Shown: piece after piece, positions 7,745-16,242 of the stretch
How the letters are laid out: each line of letters opens with the position of its first letter
Position numbering within the stretch: position 1 is the first letter of the stretch
Assembly (NCBI GenBank): GCA_902825855.1
Contig: CADECW010000007.1
Location: 1-33,428, forward strand
Reading direction: 5' to 3'
DNA length: 33,428 bases
Source: an uncultured Rhodospirillales bacterium
GTDB taxonomy: Bacteria; Pseudomonadota; Alphaproteobacteria; Reyranellales; Reyranellaceae
Notes under the pieces: generated by a model
Seen by the model: only the letters and a program-made list of their open reading frames with translations
What the model was told of the DNA's origin: nothing
Databases searched by the model: none
Made by a program: the position numbers and the translations under genes

Positions 7745-8959
7745 ATGAGTACCGGCGCACTCGACGGCGTCCGCATCGTCGATCTTACCCAGATGCTGGC
7801 TGGGCCGTTCTGTACCATGCTGCTGGCCGACCAGGGCGCCGAGATCATCAAGGTCGAGCCGCTCGACGGGGACCACACCAGGATCGTCGGCCCTTACCAC
7901 GCCGACGACAAGCTGAAGGCCTTTGGCGGCTACTTCGCCTCGGTCAACCGCAACAAGAAGTCGATCGCCATCGACCTCAAGCAGCCTGAGGGCCGCGAGC
8001 TGGTGATGCGGCTCTGCGAGAATGCCGACGCGGTCGTCGAGAACTACCGCGGTGGTGTCATGGATCGCCTGGGCCTGGGCTACGAGACCCTGCACGAACG
8101 CTTTCCGAAGCTGGTGTACGCCACGATTCGGGGGTTTGGCGATTGGCGCACCGGCAAGAGTCCCTATACCGACTGGCCGGCCTACGACGTCGTGGCCCAG
8201 GCCTTCGGCGGTGTCATGGCCATCACCGGACCGGACGCCCGTACACCAATGAAGGTTGGCCCCGGCGTCGGCGACCTGATGCCGGCCACCATGTGCGCTG
8301 TCGGCATCGTCAGCGCCGTCCTGCGCGCCCACAAGACCGGCAGGGGCCAGTTCGTCGATGTCGGCATGGTCGACGCCATCCTGTCGATGTGCGAGCGCAT
8401 CGTGCACCAGCACTCCTTCACGGGCGGCGTGCCGGTTCCGGAGGGGAACCATCATCCCCTGCTCTGCCCGTTCGGCATGTTCCCGGCCACGGACGGCCAC
8501 GTCACGATCGCCGCCCATGCCGATACCCACTTTCCGATCCTGTGCCGTCTCATCGGCCGACCGGAGATGGGCACCGATCCTCGGCTCGGTACCGTGCAGG
8601 ATCGGCGCGCCCACCAGGAGGAGATCATCGCCGCCGTCTCGGCCTTCACCAGCCGGCGCTCAAAGCAGGAATTGCTGGCCCACCTCGGGGGCCAGGTGCC
8701 GTTCGCCCCGGTCAACGACGTGCGTGACGTCTTCGCCAACCCGCACTTCGCCGCCCGTGACATGGTCGTGTCCGTACCCCACCCGGGCCTCGACGGCGAC
8801 ATGAAGGTCGCGGGCGTCGCCATCAAGATGAGCGACACGCCAGGCCGCGTGCGCCATCGCGCCCCCTTGCTGGGCGAGCATACCGACGAGTATCTGACCG
8901 GTCTTGGGCTCAGTGGCGCGGAAATTGCGCGTCTACGGGCCGAAAAGATCGTTGCCTGA
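7745..8959 (+). CDS. Family III CoA-transferase (CaiB/BaiF)
   Basis: This 404-residue enzyme moves CoA between carboxylic acids, so it can activate the pathway substrate using succinyl-CoA or another donor. The N-terminal LDGVRIVDLTQMLAGPF and ADQGAEIIKVEP are hallmark CaiB/BaiF sequences. Asp177, in GPGVGDLMPA, matches the catalytic aspartate that forms the mixed anhydride (Asp169 in formyl-CoA transferase). The C-terminal NDVRDVFANPHFAARDM is also typical. It follows MaoC2 by 13 nt and precedes the lyase by 11 nt. In the Pseudomonas itaconate cluster the equivalent neighbour of the lyase is itaconate CoA-transferase (Ict). The substrate here is untested. Confidence 0.95.
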   Translation: MSTGALDGVRIVDLTQMLAGPFCTMLLADQGAEIIKVEPLDGDHTRIVGPYHADDKLKAFGGYFASVNRNKKSIAIDLKQPEGRELVMRLCENADAVVENYRGGVMDRLGLGYETLHERFPKLVYATIRGFGDWRTGKSPYTDWPAYDVVAQAFGGVMAITGPDARTPMKVGPGVGDLMPATMCAVGIVSAVLRAHKTGRGQFVDVGMVDAILSMCERIVHQHSFTGGVPVPEGNHHPLLCPFGMFPATDGHVTIAAHADTHFPILCRLIGRPEMGTDPRLGTVQDRRAHQEEIIAAVSAFTSRRSKQELLAHLGGQVPFAPVNDVRDVFANPHFAARDMVVSVPHPGLDGDMKVAGVAIKMSDTPGRVRHRAPLLGEHTDEYLTGLGLSGAEIARLRAEKIVA

Positions 8960-8970
8960 GGAGACATGAC

Positions 8971-9885
8971 ATGACGACCCGTCCGCGCCGCGCCCGCCGC
9001 GTGCAGCTTTCCACGCCCGGATCGAGCGAGAAGATGATGCAGAAGGCGTCGGAATCGAAGGCCGACCACGTCTTCCTCGACCTTGAAGACGCCGTTGCAC
9101 CCAGCCAGAAGCGCGATGCCCGCAAGAAGATCGTGCAGGCGCTGAAGACGCTCAACTGGAAGGGCAAGACGCGCTGCGTGCGCATCAACGATCTCACCAC
9201 CGAGTACGCTTTCGAGGACATCATCGAGGTGGTCGAAGGCGCCGGCGAGCATCTCGATACCATCATGATGACGAAGGTGATGACACCGGCCGACATCCTG
9301 TTCGCCGACAAGCTGCTTCACCAGCTCGAGAAGAAACTGAAGCTCAAGAACAGCATCGGCCTCGAAGCCCTGATCGAGGAGGTCGAAGGCATGCAGAACG
9401 TCGACGCCATCGCCAAGTCGACGCCGCGTCTGGAATGCCTGGTGTTCGGGATGGGCGACTTCTCCGCCTCGATGGGCGTCACCAACAAGAATGTCGGCGA
9501 GACCGACGGTTATCCCGGCGACATCTGGCACTACGCACGCTTCCGGCTGGTGATGGCCTGCCGCGCTGCCGGTATCGATCCGGTCGACGGCCCGTTCGCC
9601 GACTTCAAAAATCCCGATGCCTATCGCGAGGAGTGCAAGCGCTCGATGATCCTCGGCTGCGTCGGCAAGTGGGCGATTCATCCCTCGCAGATCGAGCACG
9701 CACTGGAAATCTACTCGCCCAAGGCCGAGGACGTGGCGCGCGCCCGCAAGCTCGAGAAGGCCTATGCCGAGGCCGAAGCCCAGGGGCTGGGCGCCATCAA
9801 CGTCGACGGCATCATGGTCGACGTGGCCTCGATCCGTATCCTGCGCAACACGATCCTCAACAAGGCCGACCTGTTCGGGATGTAG
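8971..9885 (+). CDS. HpcH/HpaI (CitE-like) beta-hydroxyacyl-CoA lyase, malyl/methylmalyl/citramalyl-CoA type
   Basis: This 304-residue TIM-barrel lyase cleaves a beta-hydroxyacyl-CoA into acyl-CoA plus a 2-oxo acid. Visible catalytic residues are FLDLEDAV (35-42), Arg71 in VRIN, the metal ligands Glu136 (LIEE) and Asp163 (MGDFSASMG), KWAIHP (233-238) and the C-terminal lid Asp284 in MVDVASI. The C-terminal PVDGPFADF and GKWAIHPSQ closely recall L-malyl-CoA/beta-methylmalyl-CoA lyase (Mcl1) of Rhodobacter and Chloroflexus, more than citrate-lyase CitE. Predicted products are glyoxylate plus propionyl-CoA, or pyruvate plus acetyl-CoA if the substrate is citramalyl-CoA. It ends the enzymatic part of the operon; an MFS gene follows. 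Confidence 0.93.
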   Translation: MTTRPRRARRVQLSTPGSSEKMMQKASESKADHVFLDLEDAVAPSQKRDARKKIVQALKTLNWKGKTRCVRINDLTTEYAFEDIIEVVEGAGEHLDTIMMTKVMTPADILFADKLLHQLEKKLKLKNSIGLEALIEEVEGMQNVDAIAKSTPRLECLVFGMGDFSASMGVTNKNVGETDGYPGDIWHYARFRLVMACRAAGIDPVDGPFADFKNPDAYREECKRSMILGCVGKWAIHPSQIEHALEIYSPKAEDVARARKLEKAYAEAEAQGLGAINVDGIMVDVASIRILRNTILNKADLFGM

Positions 9886-9901
9886 GCGCCAGGCGCCCGC
9901 C

Positions 9902-11098
9902 GTGAACCGCGCGATCGTCCCGGTGGCCAGCATGCTGGCCATCCAGATCATGATCTCGCTCTGCGTGCTGGCGCTCGGGGTCATGATGCCGGCGGTCGCC
10001 GCCGACCTCGCGATCGATCCCAAGCTGGTCGGCGTTTTCACGGCCATCATCTACGCGGTCGCGGCCGGGCTGGCGCTGGCCGCGGCCGAGCCGATCGTCC
10101 GGCTGGGCGCCGTACGGGTCTGCCAGTTCGCGCTGCTGATGGCGGCGATCGGCCTTGCCTTCAACGCCATGGCGACGGTCGCCACCACGGTTGTCGCCGT
10201 GCTGTTCATCGGAATGGCACAGGGGCCGATCAATCCGGCCGCGGCGCACGTGCTGGCCCAGCGCGTGCCGCGGCAATGGTTCGGCATCGTCTTCTCGCTG
10301 AAGCAGAGCGGCACGCCGATCGGGTTCGCCCTGTCGGGCCTGCTTTTTCCTTTCCTGCTCGGCCACTTCGGCTGGCGTGGCGCCAGCCTGATCGCCGCAG
10401 GGATGGCGATCGCGGCGATTCTGGTGACGGAGCTTCTGCGTTCGCGCATCGACGTCGTGGTCGCCGCCGGCCAACCCGCGACGCCGATCTGGCGGTCGGT
10501 TCGCTTCGTCCTCAGGCATCCGCAGCTTCGTGTACTGGGCTGGTCGGCCTTCATCTATGTCGTGGCCCAGCACACCTTCACCTTCTACCTCGTGACCTAT
10601 CTCTACGAGCAATGCGGCCTCTCGATCGCACGGGCCGGCCTGCTGCTCGCGCTCTCTCAGTTCGCCGGTACGGCGGTACGCCTTCTGAGCGGAGCCCTCG
10701 GCGATCGCATCCCGCGAATGCTTGTCCTGGGCTGGACCGGCATCGCCATGACGGCTGGCTGCATCGCGATCGGACTCATCACGGCCAGCACGCCGTTCTG
10801 GCTGATCGCGCTGGTGGTCCTCGGCTATGGTTCGGTGGTCTCGAGCTGGAACGGTACGTCGCAGGCGGAGTTCGTGCACCTGGCGCCATCCGGCGAGGCA
10901 GCGGCCATGGCGGCGGTGCAGACGGCGCTCGCCTTCTCGGGCGCCGTGATCGGGCCACCGCTGTTCGCCTTGATCGCTTCGGCCGTCAGCTACCGGGCGG
11001 CCTTCTGGACGGTCGCGGCCTGCGTATTGGCCGCCGCCGTCTGGCAGCTCGCGGCGGCGCGTGGCGCGGCTACGGCTCCTGCATCCCCGCGACCCTGA
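9902..11098 (+). CDS. MFS transporter, probable organic-acid importer of the catabolic operon
   Basis: This protein of about 398 residues has roughly 12 hydrophobic segments and the MFS interdomain layout. FSLKQSGTPIGFALSG marks the start of the fifth helix, and RLLSGALGDRIPR resembles the cytoplasmic loop signature between helices 8 and 9. The likely start is GTG at 9902, 16 nt after the lyase stop; ATG at 9932 is an alternative and would cut the first helix short. No clear ribosome-binding site is visible. Position directly after the lyase suggests it carries the pathway substrate. Its last 29 bases overlap the 3' end of the opposing Bug gene, so the two messages are complementary at their tails. 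Confidence 0.88.
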   Translation: MNRAIVPVASMLAIQIMISLCVLALGVMMPAVAADLAIDPKLVGVFTAIIYAVAAGLALAAAEPIVRLGAVRVCQFALLMAAIGLAFNAMATVATTVVAVLFIGMAQGPINPAAAHVLAQRVPRQWFGIVFSLKQSGTPIGFALSGLLFPFLLGHFGWRGASLIAAGMAIAAILVTELLRSRIDVVVAAGQPATPIWRSVRFVLRHPQLRVLGWSAFIYVVAQHTFTFYLVTYLYEQCGLSIARAGLLLALSQFAGTAVRLLSGALGDRIPRMLVLGWTGIAMTAGCIAIGLITASTPFWLIALVVLGYGSVVSSWNGTSQAEFVHLAPSGEAAAMAAVQTALAFSGAVIGPPLFALIASAVSYRAAFWTVAACVLAAAVWQLAAARGAATAPASPRP

Positions 11099-12023
11099 CG
11101 ATCTCGCCCCACTTCTTGGTCTCGCTGGCCTGGAATGTCGCGAGTTCCTCCGGAGTTCCAGGAAACGGGATCCCGAAGGTGGTCTTGGTGAGGGTGAGAT
11201 AGCTCTCCGACTTCATCGCCTCGCGAATCAGGGCGTTCAGCTTGTCGACGATCGGTTTGGGCGTGCCGGCCGGCACATAGGCCGCGGTCCAGGCCCACAT
11301 CTCGAAGCCCGGAACGGTCGAGGCAACCGTCGGGTACTGCTCCAGGCCCGGGATCGGCTTGTCGCTGGTGACGGCGATGCCGCGGGCGCGGCCGTCGAGC
11401 ACTGCCGGCAGGCCTGCCGTGAAGTCCGAGAAGATGATGTCGATGCGACCCCCTAGAAGATCGCTGACCGCCTGCGGCTGGGATTTGTAGGGCACGCCCA
11501 GGAGGTCGATCTTGGCCATCACGCGGAACAGCTCGGCGCCGCCACGGCTGGAGCCATTGCCACTTCCGAAGGAGAGCTTGCCCGGCTCCTTCTTTGCCAG
11601 AGCGATGAAGTCGGCAACGGTCTTCACCGGCAGCTCGTTCTTCACCATGACGATCTGGGCGCCGAGCGTCAGGCCGCAGACCGGCGTGAAGTTCTTCACC
11701 GGATCGTAGGTCAACGATTTGTAGACATGCGGGTTTATCGCCTGAGTGGTCTGCGTCGTGATGAACACGGTGTAGCCGTCAGGCGGGGCAGCCGCGGCGG
11801 CCTGGGCGCCGATCTGGCCTTCGGCGCCGGGCTTGTTCTCGATCACCACTGCCTGGCCCGTGAGCTTGCCAAGTTCGTTGCCGATCACGCGCGCCACGGT
11901 GTCGGTCGCGGTCCCCGGCCCGAAAGGCGAGATGATGCGAATGGGCTTGTTGGGATAGTCCTGGGCCGCGGCCGGCAACGCCCCAGCCATCGCGATTGCA
12001 GCCAGCCAGCCAAGCACTCTCAT
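11070..12023 (-). CDS. Bug-family tripartite tricarboxylate transporter substrate-binding protein (orphan)
   Basis: This 317-residue periplasmic protein starts with signal peptide MRVLGWLAAIAMAGALPAAA and continues with QDYPNKPIRIISPFGPG, the classic Bug/TctC N-terminus. It also shows the ENKPGAEGQIGAQA segment of the ligand pocket. Bug proteins bind carboxylates such as citrate, glutamate or aromatic acids for TctA/TctB carriers. No tctA or tctB gene is present in the window, so it is an orphan, as is common for Bug proteins in Burkholderiales and relatives. The start at 12023 is supported by an AGGAG 6 nt upstream (complement of 12030-12034). Longer upstream frame exists, but it lacks the signal peptide at its N-terminus and is rejected. 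Confidence 0.93.
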   Translation of the reverse strand: MRVLGWLAAIAMAGALPAAAQDYPNKPIRIISPFGPGTATDTVARVIGNELGKLTGQAVVIENKPGAEGQIGAQAAAAAPPDGYTVFITTQTTQAINPHVYKSLTYDPVKNFTPVCGLTLGAQIVMVKNELPVKTVADFIALAKKEPGKLSFGSGNGSSRGGAELFRVMAKIDLLGVPYKSQPQAVSDLLGGRIDIIFSDFTAGLPAVLDGRARGIAVTSDKPIPGLEQYPTVASTVPGFEMWAWTAAYVPAGTPKPIVDKLNALIREAMKSESYLTLTKTTFGIPFPGTPEELATFQASETKKWGEIVRVAGMQEP

Positions 12024-12033
12024 CTCATTCTCC

Positions 12034-12195
12034 TTAGACTTTTTCATCCGGAGCCAGCGACATCTGAGGCCGCTCGCCGGCCGTACGATTGTAGAAGACG
12101 CCGAGCGGCTGACCAGTGTCAGGATCGATGAAACGCCCTGCCGCATTGCCTTGGAGCGGCCCGGGACTTCCGCGTAGCAGTGGCTTGCAAGCCAT
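12034..12195 (-). CDS. Possible small ORF upstream of the Bug gene
   Basis: This 53-residue frame (MACKPLLRGSPGPLQGNAAG at the N-terminus, ending MSLAPDEKV) has a plausible amino-acid mix. Its TAA stop lies inside the ribosome-binding site of the Bug gene, as in coupled genes. Against it: third-position GC is clearly lower than in neighbouring genes, the only SD-like GGAG lies 2-3 nt before the ATG, and I recognise no family. It may be a leader peptide, a gene remnant or chance. Confidence 0.25.
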   Translation of the reverse strand: MACKPLLRGSPGPLQGNAAGRFIDPDTGQPLGVFYNRTAGERPQMSLAPDEKV

Positions 12196-12317
12196 TGCTC
12201 CGTTCGTGGTGATGATTGGCAAGTTCTCTTTCGCAAGCTGAACTGGCGCAAGCGGCCAGCCTACGCTGCCCGGGTCGTCGGTGGTAGCGTTCGCGCAACA
12301 AGGAATGGAGGAACGAG

Positions 12318-13913
12318 ATGCGTGGTTGGATCGCCGCACTGTCGGCTGTCGTCATCGCCGCCGGCAGCCTGCCGGCCCTGTCGCCGGCCTGGGCCCAGAA
12401 AGCCGGCGGCAATCTCCGGGTGACCCATCGCGACAACCCGCCCAGCGCCTCGATCCATGAAGAGGCGACGATCTCGACGGTCATGCCGTTCATGTCGGTC
12501 TACAACAACCTCGTCGTCTTCGATCCCAGGTCCAAGCAGAACGCGCCGGACGCGATCGTTCCCGATCTCGCGACCGAATGGAAATGGAGCGACGACGGCA
12601 CCAAGCTCACCTTCAAGCTGCGCGACGGCGTGAAGTGGCACGACGGCAAGCCGTTCACCAGTGCCGATGTGAAGTGCACGTGGGACATGCTGATCTCGCC
12701 CGAGAGCAAGCTGCGCAAGAACCCTCGCAAGTCGTGGTGGTTCAACCTCAAGGAGGTCACGGTGAACGGCGACCAGGAGGTCACCTTCCACCTTGGCCGG
12801 CCGCAGCCCTCGGTCCTGACCATGCTGGCCGGCGCCTTTTCGCCGGTCTATCCCTGTCACGTGCCGGTGGCGCAGATGCGTACCAAGCCGATCGGCACCG
12901 GCCCCTTCAAGTTCGTCGAGCTGAAGCAGAACGAATCGATGAAGGTGGCGCGCAATCCGGACTACTGGAAACCCGGCAAGCCGTACCTCGATTCGATCGA
13001 GTTCAGCATCATTCCCAACCGCGCCACATCGATGCTGGCTTTCACCGCCGGCAAGGCCGACATGACCTTCACTGCCGAAATCGCGTCGCCCGCGCTGAAG
13101 GACCTCAAGACCCAGGCGCCATGGGCGATCTGCGAGATGCTGCCGACCAACACCCAGGCCAATCTGCTGGTCAACCGCGACAAACCGCCGTTCGACGATG
13201 CCCGAGTGCGCAAGGCGATGGTGCTGGCGATCGACCGCGATTCGTTCACCCACATCATCGGCCAGGGGACCAATCGAATCGGCGGCACCATGCTGCCGCC
13301 ACCGGAAGGCCGCTGGGGCATGCCGGCGGAGTACCTCGCCACGGTCGCGGGCTACGGCGCCGACCACGAGAAGGCCCGCGCCGAAGGCCGCAAGATCATG
13401 GCGGAGCTGGGCTACAGCGCCGACAAGCCGCTCAAGATCAAGGTATCGACACGAAATATCCCGACCTACCGGGACCAGGCCGTGATCCTTATCGATCACC
13501 TGAAGCACGTCTTCATCCAGGGTGAACTCGAGCCCTTGGATACCGCGGTCTGGTACAACCGTATGGTCCGCAAGGAATATTCCGTCGGGATGAACGTCCA
13601 GGGCGTCGGCATCGACGACCCCGACGTGGTGTTCTACGAGACCTTCAGCTGCGGCTCGGAGCGCAACTACACGAACTACTGCAGCCCCGAGATCGAGAAG
13701 CTGTTCGAGCAGCAGTCGCGCATGCAGGACGGCGCGGAGCGGCGCAAGCTCGTCTGGGAGATCGACAAAAAGTTACAGGAAGATGGTGCCCGTCCCGTGA
13801 TACAGCACGACTGGGGCGCCACCTGCTGGCGGCCCGAGGTCAAAGGACTGAACCTCGCGATCAACACGATCTATAATCACTGGAGGTTCGAGGACGTTTG
13901 GCTCGACCGATAG
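12318..13913 (+). CDS. ABC transporter substrate-binding protein, peptide/opine/nickel type (SBP_bac_5), orphan
   Basis: This 531-residue periplasmic binding protein has signal peptide MRGWIAALSAVVIAAGSLPA, with cleavage probably after SPAWA. It has DppA/OppA-family blocks: the N-terminal LATEWKWSDDGTKLTFKLRD and WHDGKPFTSADVKCTWD, then VARNPDYWKPGKPYLD and ARVRKAMVLAIDRD. The start is fixed by GGAGG 6 nt before the ATG. No dppBC-type permease or DF-type ATPase follows; instead a GST gene begins 14 nt later, which points to a specialised operon. The ligand is unknown. Members of this family bind peptides, opines, glutathione, heme or metals, and the adjacent GST makes a thiol-containing or electrophilic compound conceivable. 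Confidence 0.93.
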   Translation: MRGWIAALSAVVIAAGSLPALSPAWAQKAGGNLRVTHRDNPPSASIHEEATISTVMPFMSVYNNLVVFDPRSKQNAPDAIVPDLATEWKWSDDGTKLTFKLRDGVKWHDGKPFTSADVKCTWDMLISPESKLRKNPRKSWWFNLKEVTVNGDQEVTFHLGRPQPSVLTMLAGAFSPVYPCHVPVAQMRTKPIGTGPFKFVELKQNESMKVARNPDYWKPGKPYLDSIEFSIIPNRATSMLAFTAGKADMTFTAEIASPALKDLKTQAPWAICEMLPTNTQANLLVNRDKPPFDDARVRKAMVLAIDRDSFTHIIGQGTNRIGGTMLPPPEGRWGMPAEYLATVAGYGADHEKARAEGRKIMAELGYSADKPLKIKVSTRNIPTYRDQAVILIDHLKHVFIQGELEPLDTAVWYNRMVRKEYSVGMNVQGVGIDDPDVVFYETFSCGSERNYTNYCSPEIEKLFEQQSRMQDGAERRKLVWEIDKKLQEDGARPVIQHDWGATCWRPEVKGLNLAINTIYNHWRFEDVWLDR

Positions 13914-13927
13914 ACTCGGAGGCATCG

Positions 13928-14602
13928 ATGAAGCTCTACATGCACCCAGTATCCACCACGAGCCGTCCGGTGATGCAGTTCATCGCCGACAACAACATCA
14001 AATGCGACATGGAGGTGGTCGATATCCTGACCGGCAAGCACTACGAGCCGGCCTACAGCAAGATCAATCCCAACCACCTGATTCCGATGCTCGAAGACGG
14101 AGACTTTCGCCTTACCGAGAGCGCGGCGATCTTGCGCTATCTCGCCGAGAAGATCGATTCGCCGACCTATCCCAAGGACCTCAAGCAGCGCGCTCGCGTG
14201 AACGAGGTCATGGACTGGTTCAACTCCAACTTCTATCGCGACTGGGGCTATGGCCTGATCTATCCGCAGCTCTTCCCGCACCTGAAGCGCGAGGACGCCA
14301 AGGTGCAGGAGGCGGTCGTTGCCTACGGCAAAGAAAAGTCGAAGATCTGGCTGCAGATCCTGAACGACCATTTCATCGGCTCGAACAAGTACCTGTGCGG
14401 TAACCAGCTTACGGTCGCGGACTACTTCGGCGCCGCCATCACCACAGCCGGCGAGCTTGTCCATTGCGATTTCTCGGCCTATCCCAACATCAAGCGCTGG
14501 CTCGACACCTTCAAGGCCGGGCCGAACTACGCCAAGGTCTACGAAACCTTCAACGGCTTCTGCGCCTCGACCAAGGGCCAGCCCTGGCAGGCGATCATCT
14601 GA
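13928..14602 (+). CDS. Glutathione S-transferase family protein
   Basis: This 224-residue cytoplasmic protein has an N-terminal thioredoxin-like domain (about 1-85) and an all-helical C-terminal domain. The N-terminus MKLYMHPVSTTSRPVMQF places Ser/Thr residues where theta-class enzymes activate glutathione. The cis-proline region (PNHLIPMLED) and ESAAILRYL (gamma-glutamyl binding) are intact, and the folding motif appears as LTVADYFGA. It is preceded by GGAGG about 5 nt upstream of the ATG. It lies 13 nt before the VOC gene in the same operon. GST plus VOC pairs often handle electrophiles, dehalogenation or ring-cleavage products; the substrate here is unknown. Confidence 0.93.
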   Translation: MKLYMHPVSTTSRPVMQFIADNNIKCDMEVVDILTGKHYEPAYSKINPNHLIPMLEDGDFRLTESAAILRYLAEKIDSPTYPKDLKQRARVNEVMDWFNSNFYRDWGYGLIYPQLFPHLKREDAKVQEAVVAYGKEKSKIWLQILNDHFIGSNKYLCGNQLTVADYFGAAITTAGELVHCDFSAYPNIKRWLDTFKAGPNYAKVYETFNGFCASTKGQPWQAII

Positions 14603-14615
14603 TTAGGAGACTGCG

Positions 14616-15122
14616 ATGATCAAGGGTCTGCACCACAACGCCTATCGCTGCCGCGATTCGGAGGAGACCCGGAAGTTCTACGAGGACTTCCTCGGTCTTC
14701 CGCTCGTGAACGCCTTCAAGATCGAGACCACCCAGACCGGCCGCAAGACCGGCACCGGCGTCCTGCATTCCTTCTTCCAGCTCGACGACGGATCGTGCCT
14801 CGCTTTCTTCGAGGCACCCGACATGCCGTTCGAGTTCAAGGAACAGCACGACTTCGACCTGCACATCGCGCTCGAGGTCGAGCCCGATGCGCTCGATCGG
14901 ATGTTCACGAAGGGCAAGTCGGAAGGCCGAGAAGTGCGCGGCGTGAGCGACCACAAGTTCATCCGCTCCATCTACTTCCGCGATCCCAACGGCTACGTCA
15001 TCGAGCTGACGGCCAAGGTCCCGGGCATGGAGCGCGACATGGATCCCAAGCAGAATCATGCCCGAGACATCCTGAACGACTGGCAGGCCAAGAAGCGTCA
15101 ACCGGCAAAGGCGGTGGCGTAG
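14616..15122 (+). CDS. VOC family (glyoxalase/extradiol dioxygenase-like) protein
   Basis: This 168-residue protein has the paired beta-alpha-beta-beta-beta modules of the vicinal-oxygen-chelate fold. The first module begins with IKGLHHNAYRCRDSEETRKF, and candidate metal ligands are His7, Glu66 (AFFEAP), His83 (DLHIALEV) and Glu130 (GYVIELTAK). YFRDPNGYVIEL is the typical closing strand of the family. It could be an isomerase, lyase or dioxygenase; the sequence does not show which. It follows the GST gene by 13 nt and precedes the NHL-repeat gene by 22 nt, so the three are probably co-transcribed. The last 20 residues are a charged tail. Confidence 0.9.
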   Translation: MIKGLHHNAYRCRDSEETRKFYEDFLGLPLVNAFKIETTQTGRKTGTGVLHSFFQLDDGSCLAFFEAPDMPFEFKEQHDFDLHIALEVEPDALDRMFTKGKSEGREVRGVSDHKFIRSIYFRDPNGYVIELTAKVPGMERDMDPKQNHARDILNDWQAKKRQPAKAVA

Positions 15123-15144
15123 AGACAAAACGACGGAGGAGACG

Positions 15145-16242
15145 ATGAAGCGTGGCGTTGTGTGGGCGGTCTGCGCCCTGTTGAGTGCTGTCGCGTTTTC
15201 ACCCTCCTCCTTCGCCGCCGACCCGCCGCAGTTCCAGGTCGATCCTTTCTGGCCCAAGCCGCTGCCCAACAACTGGCTGTTGGGACAGGTGGCGAGTGTC
15301 GCCGTCGGTCCCGACGATCATGTGTGGATCCTGCAGCGGCCGCGATCGCTGACCGATGACGAGAAGGGCGCGACGCTGTCGCCGCCACGCAACAAGTGTT
15401 GTGCTCCTGCCCCATCCGTCATGGAGTTCGACGGCGATGGCACCTTCATCCAGGGCTGGGGCTTCCCGCAGACGACACCGTGGGTCGCCAACGAGCACGG
15501 CATCCATGTCGACAAGGCGGGATTCGTGTGGATCGCCGGCAACGCTGCCAACGACAGCGCGATCTTCAAGTACACCAAGGACGGCAAGCCGGTGCTCACC
15601 ATCGGCAAGCTCGGGCCGACCGGCGGCAGCAACGACACCGCCCTGCTCGGGCGTCCGGCCGACATCCAGGTCGACGCGGACGCCAAAGAGGTCTACGTCG
15701 CCGACGGCTACGGCAACCGCCGCGTCATCGTGTTCGATTCGGAGACCGGCGCCTACAAGCGCTATTGGGGCGCTTATGGCAACAAGCCCAACGACGACAA
15801 GCAGGCCGCCTACGATCCGGCGGCAGCGCCGTCCCAGCAGTTCGCCAATCCGGTGCACTGCGCCAAGCCGTCTAAGGACGGCATGGTCTATGTCTGCGAC
15901 CGCACCAACAATCGCATCCAGGTGTTCAAGAAGGACGGCTCCTTCGTCACCGAGTGGTTCTACGAAAAGCCAACCCTGGGGGCCGGCGCGGTGTGGGACC
16001 TGAACTTCTGGCCCGACGCCAACCAGACCTGGCTGTTCAACATCGACGGCGAGAACAACCTTCTGCGCATCCTGCAACGCAGCGACGGAAAGGTCGTCGG
16101 CGGCTTCGGCCGCTCGGGTCGCCAGGCCGGCAACTTCCACTGGGTCCACAGCATTGCCGTGGACTCCAAGGGCAACATCTATACCGGCGAAGTCGACAAC
16201 GGAAAGCGCGTGCAGAAATTCAAGCCCGACCGCGTGCCTTAG
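15145..16242 (+). CDS. Secreted NHL-repeat beta-propeller protein
   Basis: This 365-residue protein has signal peptide MKRGVVWAVCALLSAVAFSP, cleaved near SSFAA, so it is exported. Repeated blade segments of the NHL type include GFVWIAGNAANDSAIFKYTK, GNRRVIVFDSETG, NNRIQVFKKDGSF and GNIYTGEVDNGKRVQKFK. Such propellers resemble the lyase domain of peptidyl-glycine alpha-amidating enzymes and many periplasmic proteins of unknown role. A GGAGGAGACG ribosome-binding site precedes the ATG. It ends the binding protein-GST-VOC operon and is followed directly by a long hairpin. Its place suggests a periplasmic role in handling the same compound, but no enzymatic activity is assured. Confidence 0.9.
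   Translation: MKRGVVWAVCALLSAVAFSPSSFAADPPQFQVDPFWPKPLPNNWLLGQVASVAVGPDDHVWILQRPRSLTDDEKGATLSPPRNKCCAPAPSVMEFDGDGTFIQGWGFPQTTPWVANEHGIHVDKAGFVWIAGNAANDSAIFKYTKDGKPVLTIGKLGPTGGSNDTALLGRPADIQVDADAKEVYVADGYGNRRVIVFDSETGAYKRYWGAYGNKPNDDKQAAYDPAAAPSQQFANPVHCAKPSKDGMVYVCDRTNNRIQVFKKDGSFVTEWFYEKPTLGAGAVWDLNFWPDANQTWLFNIDGENNLLRILQRSDGKVVGGFGRSGRQAGNFHWVHSIAVDSKGNIYTGEVDNGKRVQKFKPDRVP

Noticed and set aside
12024..12251. N-terminal extension of the Bug protein by 76 residues
   Set aside because: The extension is Arg/Ser-rich with no homology signature, while the internal ATG has a ribosome-binding site and begins a normal signal peptide.
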